From the NCBI GenBank assembly GCA_032191485.1, contig JAVDOI010000009.1, positions 20,076,343 through 20,140,342 on the forward strand: a stretch of DNA of 64,000 nt, read 5' to 3'. Positions 25,167 to 37,132 of the stretch are shown one piece after another. This stretch comes from Leptoclinus maculatus (Eukaryota; Chordata; Actinopteri; Perciformes; Stichaeidae). The notes under the pieces were generated by a model. That model saw nothing but the letters and a program-made list of their open reading frames with translations, ran no database searches and was not told the origin of the DNA. The position numbers and the translations under genes are program-made. Each line of letters begins with the position of its first letter. Within the stretch, counting starts at the first letter, position 1.

Positions 25167-25722
25167 TTATCTGTCAGTTATCACCTTCAAAAATCCTCAT
25201 GCAGTCAAACTCGACTTATGTCAAATCCCATCATGTCGCTGTGTGTGTGTGTGTGTTTAAGAGAGCGAGAGTGATGGGATTACTCTTGTTATGTGGGATC
25301 AGATGTGCTCTGTTTGTCTGCTTTGTGTCAGTGGGAGAGGCTGGTCCCAGTCAAAATATGGGATCAGTGTCAGGATCAGTGAGAATCTCCAGCAGCTACG
25401 ACACACACAGCATGTGGGTATCAGACATGGCCAACGTACCATTGAATTATTTCTGTGTGCGGCTGTGTGTGTTGATGTTTGCACTGGTGGATATGTAGTA
25501 TTTGTCTGTCTACTAGTCTCTGTAAGCTTCTCTCTTAGTAAGTATTTGTCACTGTTTGTGTGTGTGTGTGTGTGTGAACGCTGGATATCCCTTCCGTGTG
25601 TCTAAATATGTCACTGTCTGTTGTCATTGTGTCTGGCTATCTCTGTGTTCAAATCACTTTAATGTGTGATTCTCCTTTTCCTAATCATTTTTCTTTCATC
25701 GCATGTGTGCGCATGTGTGTGT

Positions 25723-25723
<1 letters not shown>

Positions 25724-25773
<50 letters not shown>
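25724..25773. repeat. (GA)n microsatellite
   Basis: About 50 bp of GA/AG dinucleotide following a TG-rich stretch. Confidence 0.95.
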
Positions 25774-25776
<3 letters not shown>

Positions 25777-25989
25777 CAGCTTGACCAGACACTACCTAGA
25801 GAAAGGGGAACATTCACTTACTGAGACATTACTAGTTTTCAACTTCAACGTTCTGCATGTAAATTGATGTCAAAATAAGTCGCCATGATATTAGGTAACT
25901 TGTAACAGTAAACAATCTTTAAAAGGTATCTCCTCTGTACCAAAGTTAAAAACGTTAAAAGTGCCCCAGAAAAATTATCTCCAGGACCA

Positions 25990-26190
25990 TGTGGCGGTTG
26001 TGACAGAACCCTGGACACTTTTTGAGTCACTCCCCTCTCGCTCCCCTCCATCAGGACCAAAACCTCAAACAACAAAAACACTTCTTGACTGCAGCTGGCC
26101 TCATCAACAAGACCCACGACCTCCACTGACAAGCATGACAACATGTTTTTGGACTATTATCTCTCCTGTGGTGAAATGTAATACTGTAAT
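25990..26190 (+). mobile_element. degenerate L2-type LINE 3' fragment
   Basis: The order 'cacttttt', 'gagtcactcccctctcgctc', 'ccatcaggaccaaaacctca', 'cttgactgcagctggcctca', 'tcaacaagacccacgacctc' parallels the end of the reverse transcriptase ORF of the better LINE copies here (30735-30862: gagtcccttccatctggtag, ccatcaggaccaagacctca, 'gggctcattaacagagcccg'). The frame is destroyed. It is an old, 5'-truncated insertion without a clear tail. Confidence 0.6.
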
Positions 26191-26199
26191 ACTTAAAAC

Positions 26200-27634
26200 C
26201 TATAAACATGGTCTAGAATTTCCAGACATTCCTGCCTAGCTCTGTCCTTTTTCAACATTTACACTGTAAATATTTTTAAACAAAAAATTCAGATTTTCAA
26301 ACTCATCCCTCCCTATTTGAGTTAGGTATATAATGTGAAAAACGCCTGCAGTTGTTAGTGTTCTCTTTATCTCTGGGGGGAGCTGCAAAATCTATTGTTC
26401 TTCTGTTTCCCATTGGCGTACTTGGTATGCGGAAGAACTACAGAGTACTTCTTCAGCTCTGGAAGCTGTTGTGTTATGATTCCAACAATGAAAATGGCAT
26501 CCCTCTTGAGTACAGAGGACATTATGGTCAAGTTGTCTTTACAGTGTACATTTTACAGTGTCGTTTTTATGGTGTTTTGTCTAAATCAGATATTCAGTCG
26601 GATTGAGGCCCCCAAGCTGTGTGTCCACTCAAGCCTTTCATCATCGTTGAAAATGCCAGATGCTCATCTGAAAACACCCAGCTGGGCGTGCTTGAGAGGC
26701 ACAGCAGTTTTTCAGTTGAGAGCTTTGGTTGCGTATGGTTGCTATGACATCCACCAAAGTAAAAATGTCGGCACAAGGTAAAGTACTTGCTTCGGTCCTT
26801 CGGTCAATGACCTTGATTACATTTTGTATTCACTATATTTGCTTCAATTGGTAGTTTTTATTATATGTTCGGAGGAATTTAAAAAGGTCATAATTCCCTC
26901 TCTAATATCTATTTCATATTGCTGTGAGAACAACCGCTGTATTTATTCTAGTTTCTCACCAAAAACTACATTTTACATGATTACATTTGAACACAGAGAT
27001 TGATTGCATCGCACTGTAACTCCATGCAATGCATCATTACATTTGCCAAATACTAAGACCACGATAAAGTGTACATGCCTAACAAATACTGTATTTCATC
27101 ACCTGTCAGTATGGTGGTTACACATAACCACAAAACATAGTGCTGGTTTCTGTGTTTCTTACGATTCAGAAGGATCATTGAAACTTGAGAAGATCCTGAT
27201 CTTCTAGACGGGAGCCTGTGTGGTCCCACCGATTGGCTTCTCTTCTCAGCCTACAATCGACTTCCTTCATGAAGACTACCTCGCCTCCCCACACATATTT
27301 CCATTGGCCAACACATGAATCAATTGCCTTAAGTTACCACTGCACAGATCGTATGAGATACGACTTTGCAAACTGACTTTGCTTTAGGCAACACATCCGG
27401 TTTTGGGATGGAATGAAGCTATCGCATTAAGCTGTGGGTCCTAACTAAACCTTCCTATTTGATTAGGGCACAAGATGAAAATTGGATCCTGATAAAAAAA
27501 ACAAGTTTAGATTTGAATAAAAACAACCAAAGAACACCATATAAGTTTATTTGGTGTTGTATTGCTTGTAGCGGTTTTCTATTGCAAATAGTGAAAGCAT
27601 ATTACAAACCTCAAGTTTCAGCAGAGCTCCTTAA
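26200..27634. other. no gene recognised
   Basis: AT-rich; frames up to 128 residues lack any recognisable domain. Confidence 0.45.
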
Positions 27635-28830
27635 CCTGTTACCACTCCAGTAAAATTAGCCTAAAACGCCTATCCAAGGCATACCCAAAGTAAATTGAAA
27701 GCTGTCCTTGAACCATTTACAGTACATGCATGGTTTTGGTCTCTTTTGAAAGGTAACACTCTGATGTTTGTTCCCCAACAGAATAACTATAAGTGCTACT
27801 GGCATTGAGTAACAGAAGTTTGAACACACTGAAGTAGAAGGTTTTTATTTCCGCCTGAATATATTTTTGCAAACAGATGCCTGCAGATGACTATAGCTGG
27901 GACTTAGCTGGAAAACACAATGGGACCACAGCATGAACCTTACCTAGTCCAAGTTCAAATTTGACAACAATACCACAGAAAATGAATATTTTACACATGT
28001 TTTTCTAAGGGTATGTCTAGGCGCTTTCCAAAAAAGGCCATTTGGAGACCCATGGTAACCATGGTCACATACCTAGGCTGTGTAGAAATGTGTATTCATA
28101 ATTCAATCTAAAGCTTATTTGTGTCTAAATACAGTTATTTATAAGTTATTTCGCCATTATTCACTTTCCTAAATTCTCCAAAACTCTCAAAAACCACAAT
28201 TTGAATTTAACGCACGGACAGCGACCTGACTCGCGGTTTCGCAGGTGACTTCCACGTTCTGCCTCTAAATCTACCCCCTGAAGCTGCATATCATTATTTT
28301 TGAAATTTCATTGGCTATACGAAGCGTCAGTCATCAGAACGATCGGTTGCAATTGGCTCGAGCTTTACACGAAAGAAGAGGGGCAGGCACTTTCCTTCAA
28401 CGCGGACTCTCGTTGGCTATTGTAGGCTGTGGACAGGACATGGAAGCTCCTATTGGGTCAAGTGAGGTGTCAATCGAAAGGTCAGAGTGCAGCCGCCAGT
28501 TTGAGATCCAGATACCGGCAATGTTTACATGCGAACTAGAGTTACGTTGTAAAATACATAAATAATCAGGCATATCTAATGGCTAATTTGAAATTATGCA
28601 ACTGCAGTCCGTGGGTATTTATTGACGTAATAATGTGTTTTGGACTAAATGTTTTACTGGATTGGATCGTCTGGACCTTTGGCAATGTAACAAGATCGTT
28701 TTTGTTGGAAAATTATCGATGGGTGGATTTTTATGAAGCTTCATCAGTGAGTTTCCTCGATTTTGTAAATGTTTGTTTGTAATAAGCAATAAATTACTCA
28801 GTGCGTGCTATATTGACTGAGAAATCTGAT
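27635..28830 (+). repeat. probable long non-coding interspersed repeat with CCAAT-box cluster
   Basis: The interval begins with ttaacctgttaccactcc. Between 28200 and 28470 it is rich in CpG and carries several CCAAT-type boxes on the reverse strand (attggct at about 28310, caattggct at about 28349, gttggctattg at about 28412, attgggt at about 28453). The overall arrangement resembles a fish repeat I have seen but cannot name. A TTAA at the left edge would fit a piggyBac-type element, but no matching right terminus was found. Confidence 0.35.
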
Positions 28831-29343
28831 TACTCCTGCTTGTGGTGCCATGCCGGCAGTGCTTACATGTACCAGGATTCATTGCGCGTGAGCTTCTGTG
28901 TTCAACACCGCCTGAGTTGAGAACTTTGCTTTCTTGGTCACACACTGAGGAATTTATGGCTTCAATAGACTTAATTTAGTATCAACACTGATAGGACATT
29001 CACATAACAAGTTTCTTATATATATTTTAAGTTTACTATCAATACATCTTTCACTGCTTATTTCAGTTTCTGTTTCATATAATAACCCTGATACAGACCA
29101 GAATTTCCTGCTCCCACAATATTACTTATGACACCGCTGAGCTTCCACACAGGTGGAGCTGATCTCGGCAGGGAGGGGAACAAATGTCAAGCAGGGAAGC
29201 TGATCAGAGAGACCATGCTGGGAGAGGAGCAGAGTCGCTTAAGATCTCCAGGGTTTGAGAAAGTTGAGACCGGCGGCCTGGCTGAAAGAGTTTATTTTTT
29301 TCTAGTTTTGTGATAGAGCTCTGGACTGAGCTAGATTTTCTGT
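28831..29343. other. no gene recognised
   Basis: About 510 bp separating the previous repeat from the LINE pair; nothing assignable. Confidence 0.45.
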
Positions 29344-29345
29344 TT

Positions 29346-29841
29346 TTCAGATCCAGAATCAGAACCATTTATTGCCAAGGTATGTTGCACATACAAGGAA
29401 TTTGACATGACGGGTGGTGCATACCATTAAACAATCGACAACAATCAACACAGTGCAAAAAGTAGAAACATTAAAATGTACAGTAAAATATAAAATAAAG
29501 TAAAATATAAAATAAAGTGAAATATAAAATATAGTGCACAAACGAAATGATAACAGGACTATAAACAAGTGAGATGTAAGTGTAATGTAAAGTGTCGAGT
29601 GTATTTAAATAAGAAACCTAGAAGGGATGTGCAGGGGAGTGACCGGTAGGAGATTGTCCTGTGGATGACAGAGTCAGTGGGGGACCCGGGCTTTGTTGAT
29701 GAGCCCGACTGAAGATGGGAAGAAACTGTTCATGTGTCATGAGGTCTTGGTCCTGATGGACCGCAGCCTCCTGCCAGATGGAAGGGGCTCGAACAGTTTG
29801 TGTCCAGGGTGAGAGGGGTCGGCTACAATCTTTCTTTCTCA
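29346..29841 (-). mobile_element. L2-type LINE 3' fragment, inverted arm
   Basis: The reverse complement of this segment matches 30700-31187 almost base for base: tail (CAGAATCAGAACC next to the (CTGATT)n type end), the 'tgacatgacgggtggtgcat' block, the 'tgcactgtgttgatt' region, and the coding end around 'gtagccgacccctctcaccc'. It is therefore a 5'-truncated copy of the same LINE inserted in the opposite orientation. The junction with the forward copy lies at about 29842. The two arms can pair over about 490 nt. Confidence 0.85.
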
Positions 29842-30862
29842 CTTCAGTCAACTTGGCCCTTCACTTCATCCTCCAGCATCTGGACTCCCCAGGAACCTAC
29901 GCCAGGATCCTGTTTGTGGACTTCAGCTCTGCTTTCAACACCATCATCCCATCTTTGCTGCATGACAAGCTCTCCCAGCTGCACATGCCCGACTCCACCT
30001 GCAAGTGGATCACAGACTTCCTGTCTGACAGGAAGCAGCACGTCAAGCTGGGAAAACACGTCTCTGCCTCCAGGACCATCAGCACCGTTTCCCCCCAAGG
30101 CTGCGTTCTCTTCCCTCTGCTCTTCTCCCTGTACACCAACAGCTGCACCTCCAGTCACCAGTCCGTCAAGCTCCTGAAGTTCGCGGATGACCCCACCCTC
30201 ATTGGACTCATCTCTGGTGGGGATGAGTCCGCTTACAGGTGGGAGACTGACCATCTGGTGACGTGGTGCGTCTTGGAGCTCAACGCTCTAAAGACAGTGG
30301 AGATGGTTGTGGATTTCCGGAAGAATGCAGCCCCACCAGCCCCCATCACCCTGTGTGACTCCCCCGTCGACGCGGTGGAGTCCTTCCACTTCCTGGGCTC
30401 CATCATATCCCAGGACCTCAAGTGGGAGCTGAACATCAGCTCCATCACAAAGAAGGCTCAGCAGAGGATGTACTTCCTGAGGCAGCTGAAGAAATTCAAC
30501 TTGCCAGACAATGATGGTGTACTTCTACACAGCCATCATTGAGTCCATCCTCTGCTCCTCCATCACGGTCTGGTACGCTGCAGCCACTGCCAAGGACAAG
30601 GACAGACTGCAGCGCATCATCCGCTCTGCCGAGAGGGTGATTGGCTGCAATCTGCCGTCCCTCCAGGACTTGTTCGCTTCAAGGACCCTGAAGCAAGCAA
30701 GAAAGATTGTAGCCGACCCCTCTCACCCTGGACATAAACAGTTTGAGTCCCTTCCATCTGGTAGGAGGCTGAGGTCCATCAGGACCAAGACCTCACGCCA
30801 CATGAACAGTTTCTTCCCATCCGCAGTCGGGCTCATTAACAGAGCCCGGGTCCCCCACTGAC
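29842..30862 (+). pseudogene. L2/CR1-group LINE reverse transcriptase, 5'-truncated and frameshifted
   Basis: What is seen: a frame running from about 29842 to 30542 starts abruptly inside the reverse transcriptase and contains VDFSSAFNTIIP (catalytic block A), SPQGCVLFPLLFSLYTN, LLKFADDPTLIG (the xADD catalytic block; ADD retained), a thumb region with FHFLGSIISQDLKWE, and AQQRMYFLRQLKKF. A second frame (30511-30862) continues with ITVWYAAATAKD, SAERVIGCNLPSLQDLF and DPSHPGHKQFESLPSGRR, so one frameshift lies near 30510-30540. The apparent upstream start at 29778 lies in the inverted neighbouring copy and is not real. Family knowledge: this enzyme performs target-primed reverse transcription of the LINE RNA. 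The endonuclease and N-terminal part are missing, so the copy is dead. Confidence 0.9.
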
Positions 30863-31187
30863 TCTGTCATCCCAGGACAAATTCCTACCGGTCACTCCCC
30901 TGCATCCCCTCTATTACACTCAACACTTTTACACTACACTTACATCTCACTTGTTTATGGTCCTGTTATATGTTCGTTTGTGCACTTTATTTTATATTTC
31001 ACTTTATTTTATATTTCACCTTATTTTATATATCTCTGTACATTTTAATATGTTTCTACTTTTTGCACTGTGTTGATTGTTGTTGATTGTTAAATGTTAT
31101 GCACCACCCGTCATGTCAAATTCCTTGTATGTTCAACATACCATGGCAATAAACGGTTCTGATTCTGATTCTGATTAAACTAAAAAA
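30863..31187 (+). mobile_element. LINE 3' untranslated region and (CTGATT)n tail
   Basis: After the stop at about 30862 comes an AT-rich 3' UTR with short direct repeats (tttattttatatttcac three times at 30985-31030), then 'ggcaataaac' and the tail ggttctgattctgattctga. The AATAAA immediately followed by a short-period tail is characteristic of this group of fish LINEs. Confidence 0.85.
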
Positions 31188-31549
31188 AATATCTGGACGT
31201 TTCTGGGAAGATTGAGTGAAGACTTTTGTATCACTTAGTACATTTGATGTGATTTCATTTGAAAATGAACTTTACCAATAAACAGTCGAATTACATTGTT
31301 CCTTTTTTAATTTTGAAACTCCACCATAGGCTTCAATCTGTGCATTTAGTTTGTATTGTAGCTGTCGTTATTTTATGAATGCCTCTGTGATAACTATATT
31401 TCACCAATTTAAAACACAGGCAAAGATCTTACAACCTGTAGAGTATTTCTAAATAAAAACATGTTTAATTTACTCACACTCACTGACAAGGGGGGAAAGA
31501 ATGAGAACAGCACAATGTAGCTGTCAGGTTATGAATGTTCCTCTCACCA

Positions 31550-32050
31550 TAATTGATTTGGAGTTTGAACATTATAATTCCGTCGATGTATGGTATGATG
31601 ACCGTCCGATAGGGTCAACTTCATGTAGACTTTATCTGACACGCCAACGTTAAGTTAGTATTCTGTGCAAGGCTACCAAGCACATATGTTTCGCCTGCAT
31701 TTGGGGTGTTCTCGTTAACAATGCTGTTCAGAGCATGATTAGACAATACTGTGTATGTCAATGGCTGGACTCCAAGATGTTGTCTGTGTCTGTAAATTGT
31801 CCGTCCGCTGATGTGAATGAAGAAATTCTCTGCCAGCTCATTCCAAGGGACACGCAGTGAGATATCTGATCCAAGGTAATACTGTACTGAGGACGGCCAA
31901 GGAGACCAGTTGAAGTAGTTGGGGGGACCAGAGCATTATTGGTGACTTCAATGGATCTTTGTCTGGTGTGATCATCAAGTTCTCTGAATAGCTGAGTGGT
32001 CTGTTCTTTGAATTTGTTGAATACATTGCAGTGCAATATCTTCTTCATTG
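31550..32050 (-). pseudogene. relic of a fish integrase-core (Ginger-like) transposon protein
   Basis: On the minus strand an open frame (31758-32048) reads KFKEQTTQLFRELDD, then GLLGRPQYSITLDQI and SLGMSWQRI, which resembles the helix-turn-helix 'GRP' region that precedes the rve integrase domain in a large family of unnamed fish proteins. Further along the same strand in other frames are NTPNAGETYVLGSLAQ (about 31680) and HRRNYNVQTPNQLW (about 31550-31593), the motifs that in that family lie just before the first catalytic Asp. The order and spacing fit one decayed gene. The integrase catalytic core is absent after 31550. The family assignment is from resemblance; which transposon superfamily it belongs to is uncertain. 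Confidence 0.55.
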
Positions 32051-32511
32051 CCTGTTACCTCAACAAACAAAGACTGAACTTCAAAAACAAAGACAACTAT
32101 GTGGAAAAAATTATGAGGGGATTCCTGAGGCAGAGCACTGGATACTTCTGGATCTTCCTTGAGAATCTTCAATACATTTTGAAATCCCTCTCCAACGAAG
32201 CAGTGTCCAAGTTTTAATATGTCAATTACAAAGTATATTAACTTTTATATTACAATATAAGTTAATTATAGGCTATGTCTGTTCCCTCTCCTTTACATCA
32301 AAAGTTTTACAATGAAAATACTTTGATTCATTTTTAGATGTGTCTGAACTTGAGCTTAGTTATTGATCAAAAATACTATATGTAATCTACTTTATTCACT
32401 ATACAGAAACATCAAACAGGACTTAACGGAAACAACCGTGCGTGACAGGTGGGTGACAAAAATTAAGAAAACACTGTAAATTAGGGATACACAGTCGGCT
32501 ATGTTAAGAAC
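32051..32511. other. no gene recognised
   Basis: AT-rich; possibly the decayed 5' part of the integrase-like relic, but no motif is visible. Confidence 0.4.
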
Positions 32512-34280
32512 TAGGGCTGGGTATTGTTTAAAAAAAGTTGGTACCAATACCCTTAAAGTGTGAATGAAAGCTATGTTTATGTCTCACTGGCTAGCTAATC
32601 ACTGCTGCTCTGCACTGCGCTCATAAGGCGGTTACTGATGATAACCCCGTTTCCCGACCAACCGTGGCCGAACAGCATTGTCATAGTAAGAGCCGTGTGC
32701 AGGCAATCCAGGCTGGATGCTGGCTTCAGGTTTACCTGGCTGCAGTCTGCAGAACAAAGCAGGTTTAAATGTCAAACCATTAATCCCACCCACCGTAACT
32801 TCACCGCGATTTCATGTAACTGTCGGAATTTTAGCGGGGTTGAACGTAAATGGTAATTGGACGCTTTATGGGGCTTATTAACTTTCGGAACATTAATATA
32901 GCAACCATTTGTTATGTAAAGATATAGAGGAGTAATGTTTACCCGAGGAAAGAATGAAGTCCCTCTTCCTCTGTGTGTGTTATCACAGCTTCTCCGTGTT
33001 TTGTTGACATAGCCTGGCCTGCCCCTCGTGCTTTTAGCGCATGTAAATGCATGCGAGCGTGCCATGGTTTCTAAATCACCTATAAGCACCATGACTGGAA
33101 ACATAGCTTCCACTATTAACGCGGAAACCAAGCAGTCCAACACATTTCATAGTCACACTAATAAATCTGTTATTGACAAAATATTTAACCAAAGCGTATT
33201 AATAGTCCATGTTGTAGTAGAAGATATTCAAATGCATCATTATCCATGGGATCTTGGTTTTAGTTGTGATATTTCCTTTGAAATTTGGATTATATACTCG
33301 GTGAGTATAAAAATCCCCAAAATATGTCAATCCAGAATCCAATCCCTCTCTTCTTTTGCAAAAACAATGAGCAACGTTTGTTTCTAAAGACCGCGGCAGC
33401 TGATTACCGCTGGATCAGCTTTCAGTTGGTGCACTGTACTAATACTAATAAAGGCACTCGGTCACCACTGCCAGACCAACAGTGTGTTTCCTCTGTAGTG
33501 TTGGCTGATGAACAACCTGCATGTTGTATTTTTACTGTGTCGTGCTTAGAGGTACAGAACCATTTTGATTGTTGGAACGCTTTAATCTTGTTTATTCATT
33601 ATATCTGTCTATATTTATTGAAATTCTGAGTGTGAATTCATTATTAAATAACCCAGAATATGATGGTGTCTTTTGAACAGGAAATGATGTATTTGGTTAA
33701 ATGTTTCAGTGGAGATTTTATATCAAACCCAGTGCTCAGGAAATATCAGCCTCACATGTGAATGAATGAAAATAACGATTAATTATGTAAAAAGTGTTTG
33801 TTGATAATAAACTCTCCTGTTCTCTCTGACTTTAATTTATTACATAATAAAAGTTAATGGGAGAAATAACAGTGTGTGAGGTCCTTTTGTTGTTCAGATC
33901 TAGAACTAACAGATTTTTCATTAAACAATTATAAAACTTGGGAGTGATGACATGGATTTAATGTTATTTATTTGATTTAATGTGTGATCTATCTTCACTG
34001 AGCTATGATACTCTACTGATGCTGAAATTCAGATCAGTCGATTTCAAGTTTTTCATCTCTTCTCACCACAGCCAAATGGGAATAACATTACACTTAAGAA
34101 GCTGACATAACGAAGAGTTTAAAAATACGCAACGTGTGTGTGTGTGTGTGTGTGCTAAACCAAAACGTGGGTGTGTTTATTACAGTGAAGACAGTACTGC
34201 AAAAGCAATATAGTGACCGAACGGGTGACGCTGATGAAACCGGTAACGTCCACTCCTAACCGATACCGAGCCATACCTAC
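32512..34280. mobile_element. possible DNA transposon with GGGCTGGGTAT-type ends
   Basis: The left edge reads ctagggctgggtattg followed by 'ttggtaccaataccctt'; near 34255 the sequence 'accgataccgagccatacct' resembles the reverse complement of such an end (CGATACC-AGCC). Fish DNA transposons with 'tagggctgggtatcg' ends and 'ggtatcgatacc' subterminal repeats are common. The inside has frames of up to 123 residues that I cannot assign. A (TG)n tract sits at 34136-34154. Tentative, because the two ends are not a clean inverted pair. Confidence 0.35.
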
Positions 34281-37101
34281 TACCGTACCCCCATTTCTGT
34301 CAATTATCATGAAAAGGTAATGCAGCAGACGCTAATATGTTAGCTGGTTGCCAGCTAACCAATGCCTGTATTATAGGCTAGCGTTATAGCTACCCTTTTC
34401 AGGACCTTGTTGAGTTCATGTTAGGCCTCTGTGTGCTGGAATAAATATAGGATGAATAATGGTATAGATTGCTTTACATGAGGAATGTGAATATGACTAG
34501 TACAGTGTATTTATATTTTGTATGTACATGTTAAAAATACAGTTTTTATTTGAAAAGTAAAGTATATCATTTATAATGTGAGGTACAGTGGATTTTAATA
34601 ATACAGGGTTATTGCACAGGGATTGTTTCTGACACTATGAAACTGATGTTACCTGTTAATGATGGCACTTTAGAACAGTGTATCACTCTGATAGTGTTGA
34701 GTATCACCTGACACATTTGGGAGTTAGTGTTAGTGTAAGGATTAAAGTCTTTGCATGTCTGCCTCTTCCCTCTTCTATTCCTCTATCACTTGTCTTCTAT
34801 CAGTCCAAAATTACTTTTCCATTTCTTCTCCTCTCTATTGAATATCATACCTCCATTCTTCCTACTTTACTTTAGCAATACTCTTCCACATTCAAGATGA
34901 TTCCGTTACAAAATAAGAGCAGTGTCTTTACCCTGTTCTCTGTTCCTTGTCCCTCAATTGTCAACCCCTCTATTTGTGCTTATGTAGCCTCTGCTATCTT
35001 TCTGTATTTTATCTCTTTTGCTCCCTCTTCCTGTGATTGTTTCTCTTGCTGGGCACTAGATAAGAGCTTTTCACGGCACCAATGACAAGCACACAGGAGG
35101 GGGCTCATTCCATTCGCAAACAATGATCTGTAAAAACACACTGGATGAGATGTAAAACAAGCACTCTGCAGAGACCGCCTGGGCGGACCTGGAATAGACA
35201 ATTCAACGCACCACTTACCGACACATTCAGCCAATTTGTACTTAGAGGGAATATGCACAAGGTGGAGAAACCATAAGAAAAAAGCACTATAACAAAAAAT
35301 GTCTATAGCACAGGGAAATTGTGGCATTTATCAACTTGAACCATGATGTGGCTGGCCAATAGAAGAGGTTTGTCTCTCAAGTGCAAAAGTTAGAGGCAAA
35401 AAGAGCGCAACAAGGACTCATAAACTGAGTGATGACCCGATGCCATACTTTACATAAGATACAGATGTTTCATGAATGTACAGACACGTTTCAGCTTTGC
35501 ACATGAGCAAATACGTTAGTCACATGGATTTCATTCATCAGGTTGACTCCAGTATTGCAGTGTCTCATTGGGGCCATACAGTATTCATAGATGCTCAAAC
35601 AGATGGCATTCAATAGAGGAACCCGGTAGTTAGCATAAGCTGCATAGATACAATTGTTAAACAAACACAGCACCTAAGGACTCTAAACCTTTATTTTAGT
35701 TGAAAGTTAAAAACTAAAGCATAGTTGTCCTTCTTCAAAGCCCAGTCTCCCAGGAACCCGCCTCCTGTGAGCCAAGTCTTCTAGCTTGTACCACTCTGAT
35801 TCTGGCCCTCCAACGCCCAACTTCTTCAACTACAGACTGCTCATTTCTACAGCTCCTGGATCAAATTGTTGCATCTACATGGCTGATTTCAGCAGCTTTT
35901 CAGAAGGCTTGTCTGGCCAACTCCTTTCCCAATGCCAGTAGACGAGTTCTGTTTTTTCTGGTGTGTCAAATTCAATATCAAAAATGCGCCAGAGAACAGG
36001 GAAAGTAAACAGTAGAAAGCAGCATGAAGGTTTTTGTTACGGACGGAATTTGTGGCTGAGACAAAGAAAGCACCGGAAAAGGAGCAGAAATTAGAGTATC
36101 CACCCAGGGATCAAGTATTTATCACTGCCAATCGGAGATGTAGCCTTTTCTGAGCAAATTCACATTGACATCCACATAGCTTACTTAGCTCTTTGTGTAT
36201 GCACGAAAGTAAAATGAGAGGCCCGAGGCCTCTGGTATAGGGAACAGTATTGCAGTATTTCTTACAGAGTACTGTGACATCTGGATGTATCATCCTAAGT
36301 GCTGTTTTTGTGGCCATGGAACCTTTTCCCACATACACGCTGGTATACCGACTATGTAAATAGCTTGAATTGGTATGCATTGGAGGGTGAAAAGAAAATA
36401 GAGATTTCTTTGCAAGATTGTGAGTGGAAAGAAAAGAAATACACTTCACCTCAAAATGAAACCTGTGTGTGTGTGTGTGTGGTCCTCAGTGGCTGTTTGC
36501 CTCCTTGGAAATGAGCTCTTTTCAATAGTGAGATAGCACTATGGAGGTGTGAAGTGCCGCCGCCTCTTTCCATTCAGAAGAACTTTCCGCTTGTCTGCCT
36601 CCTCGATATTGTTCCACTTTCTCTCAAGCTCCCTCCATCCGTCTTTTACCCGTTTGTCTCTCACATCCTCCCTCCTCTCTACTTCGTTTAACTGTCTCTA
36701 CTCTTTTTTCTCTCTCCCTCATTTCTGTCCCTTTATTTCCCCTCTGCATCACATCTGTCTTTGCATCACCCTACTTACCAAACTCTTCTCTCTTTTCCCT
36801 ACCCTATATCTGTCTTTTACTGCGTCCTTCACTTTCTTTCCTCCACACAACAACACACAGGTTGGATGAGTTAATGATATGCTTCTGCTTGGATCTGCCT
36901 CGACTGCATATTCACCACAATATTTACCATATTATTATTTATTTACTGGGATGTTTTACATATCGCAGAATCTCCAAATCATCCCCTGCATTTGCATTCT
37001 CAGTTTTTTCTCTTGTCTTTGGCAGCTTTTCTCCCCTCATAGAAAAGAAATGTGCTAACTTGTTCCACTGATAAACTCACAGCCAGTAACCAGGGTGACA
37101 G
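34281..37101. other. no gene recognised
   Basis: Contains a pyrimidine-rich stretch (34755-35060), a short TG tract (36465-36481) and a CT-rich stretch (36590-36850) that makes a 106-residue Ser/Phe/Leu-rich artefactual frame. No domain or repeat is identified. Confidence 0.45.
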
Positions 37102-37132
37102 TGTCAGCTAAATACCTACCATTTAGCTGACA
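37102..37132. other. perfect 12-bp inverted repeat (hairpin)
   Basis: tgtcagctaaat (37102-37113) and its exact reverse complement atttagctgaca (37121-37132) flank the 7-nt loop acctacc. The stem does not extend. It could be a protein-binding palindrome, a transposon-end footprint or chance. Confidence 0.8.

Noticed and set aside
29778..29841. ATG at 29778 as the start of the LINE reverse transcriptase ORF
   Set aside because: These codons lie in the inverted neighbouring LINE copy; the homologous reverse transcriptase begins only after about 29842.
36549..36869. 106-residue Ser/Phe/Leu-rich frame
   Set aside because: Pyrimidine-rich low-complexity sequence; no unique coding signal.
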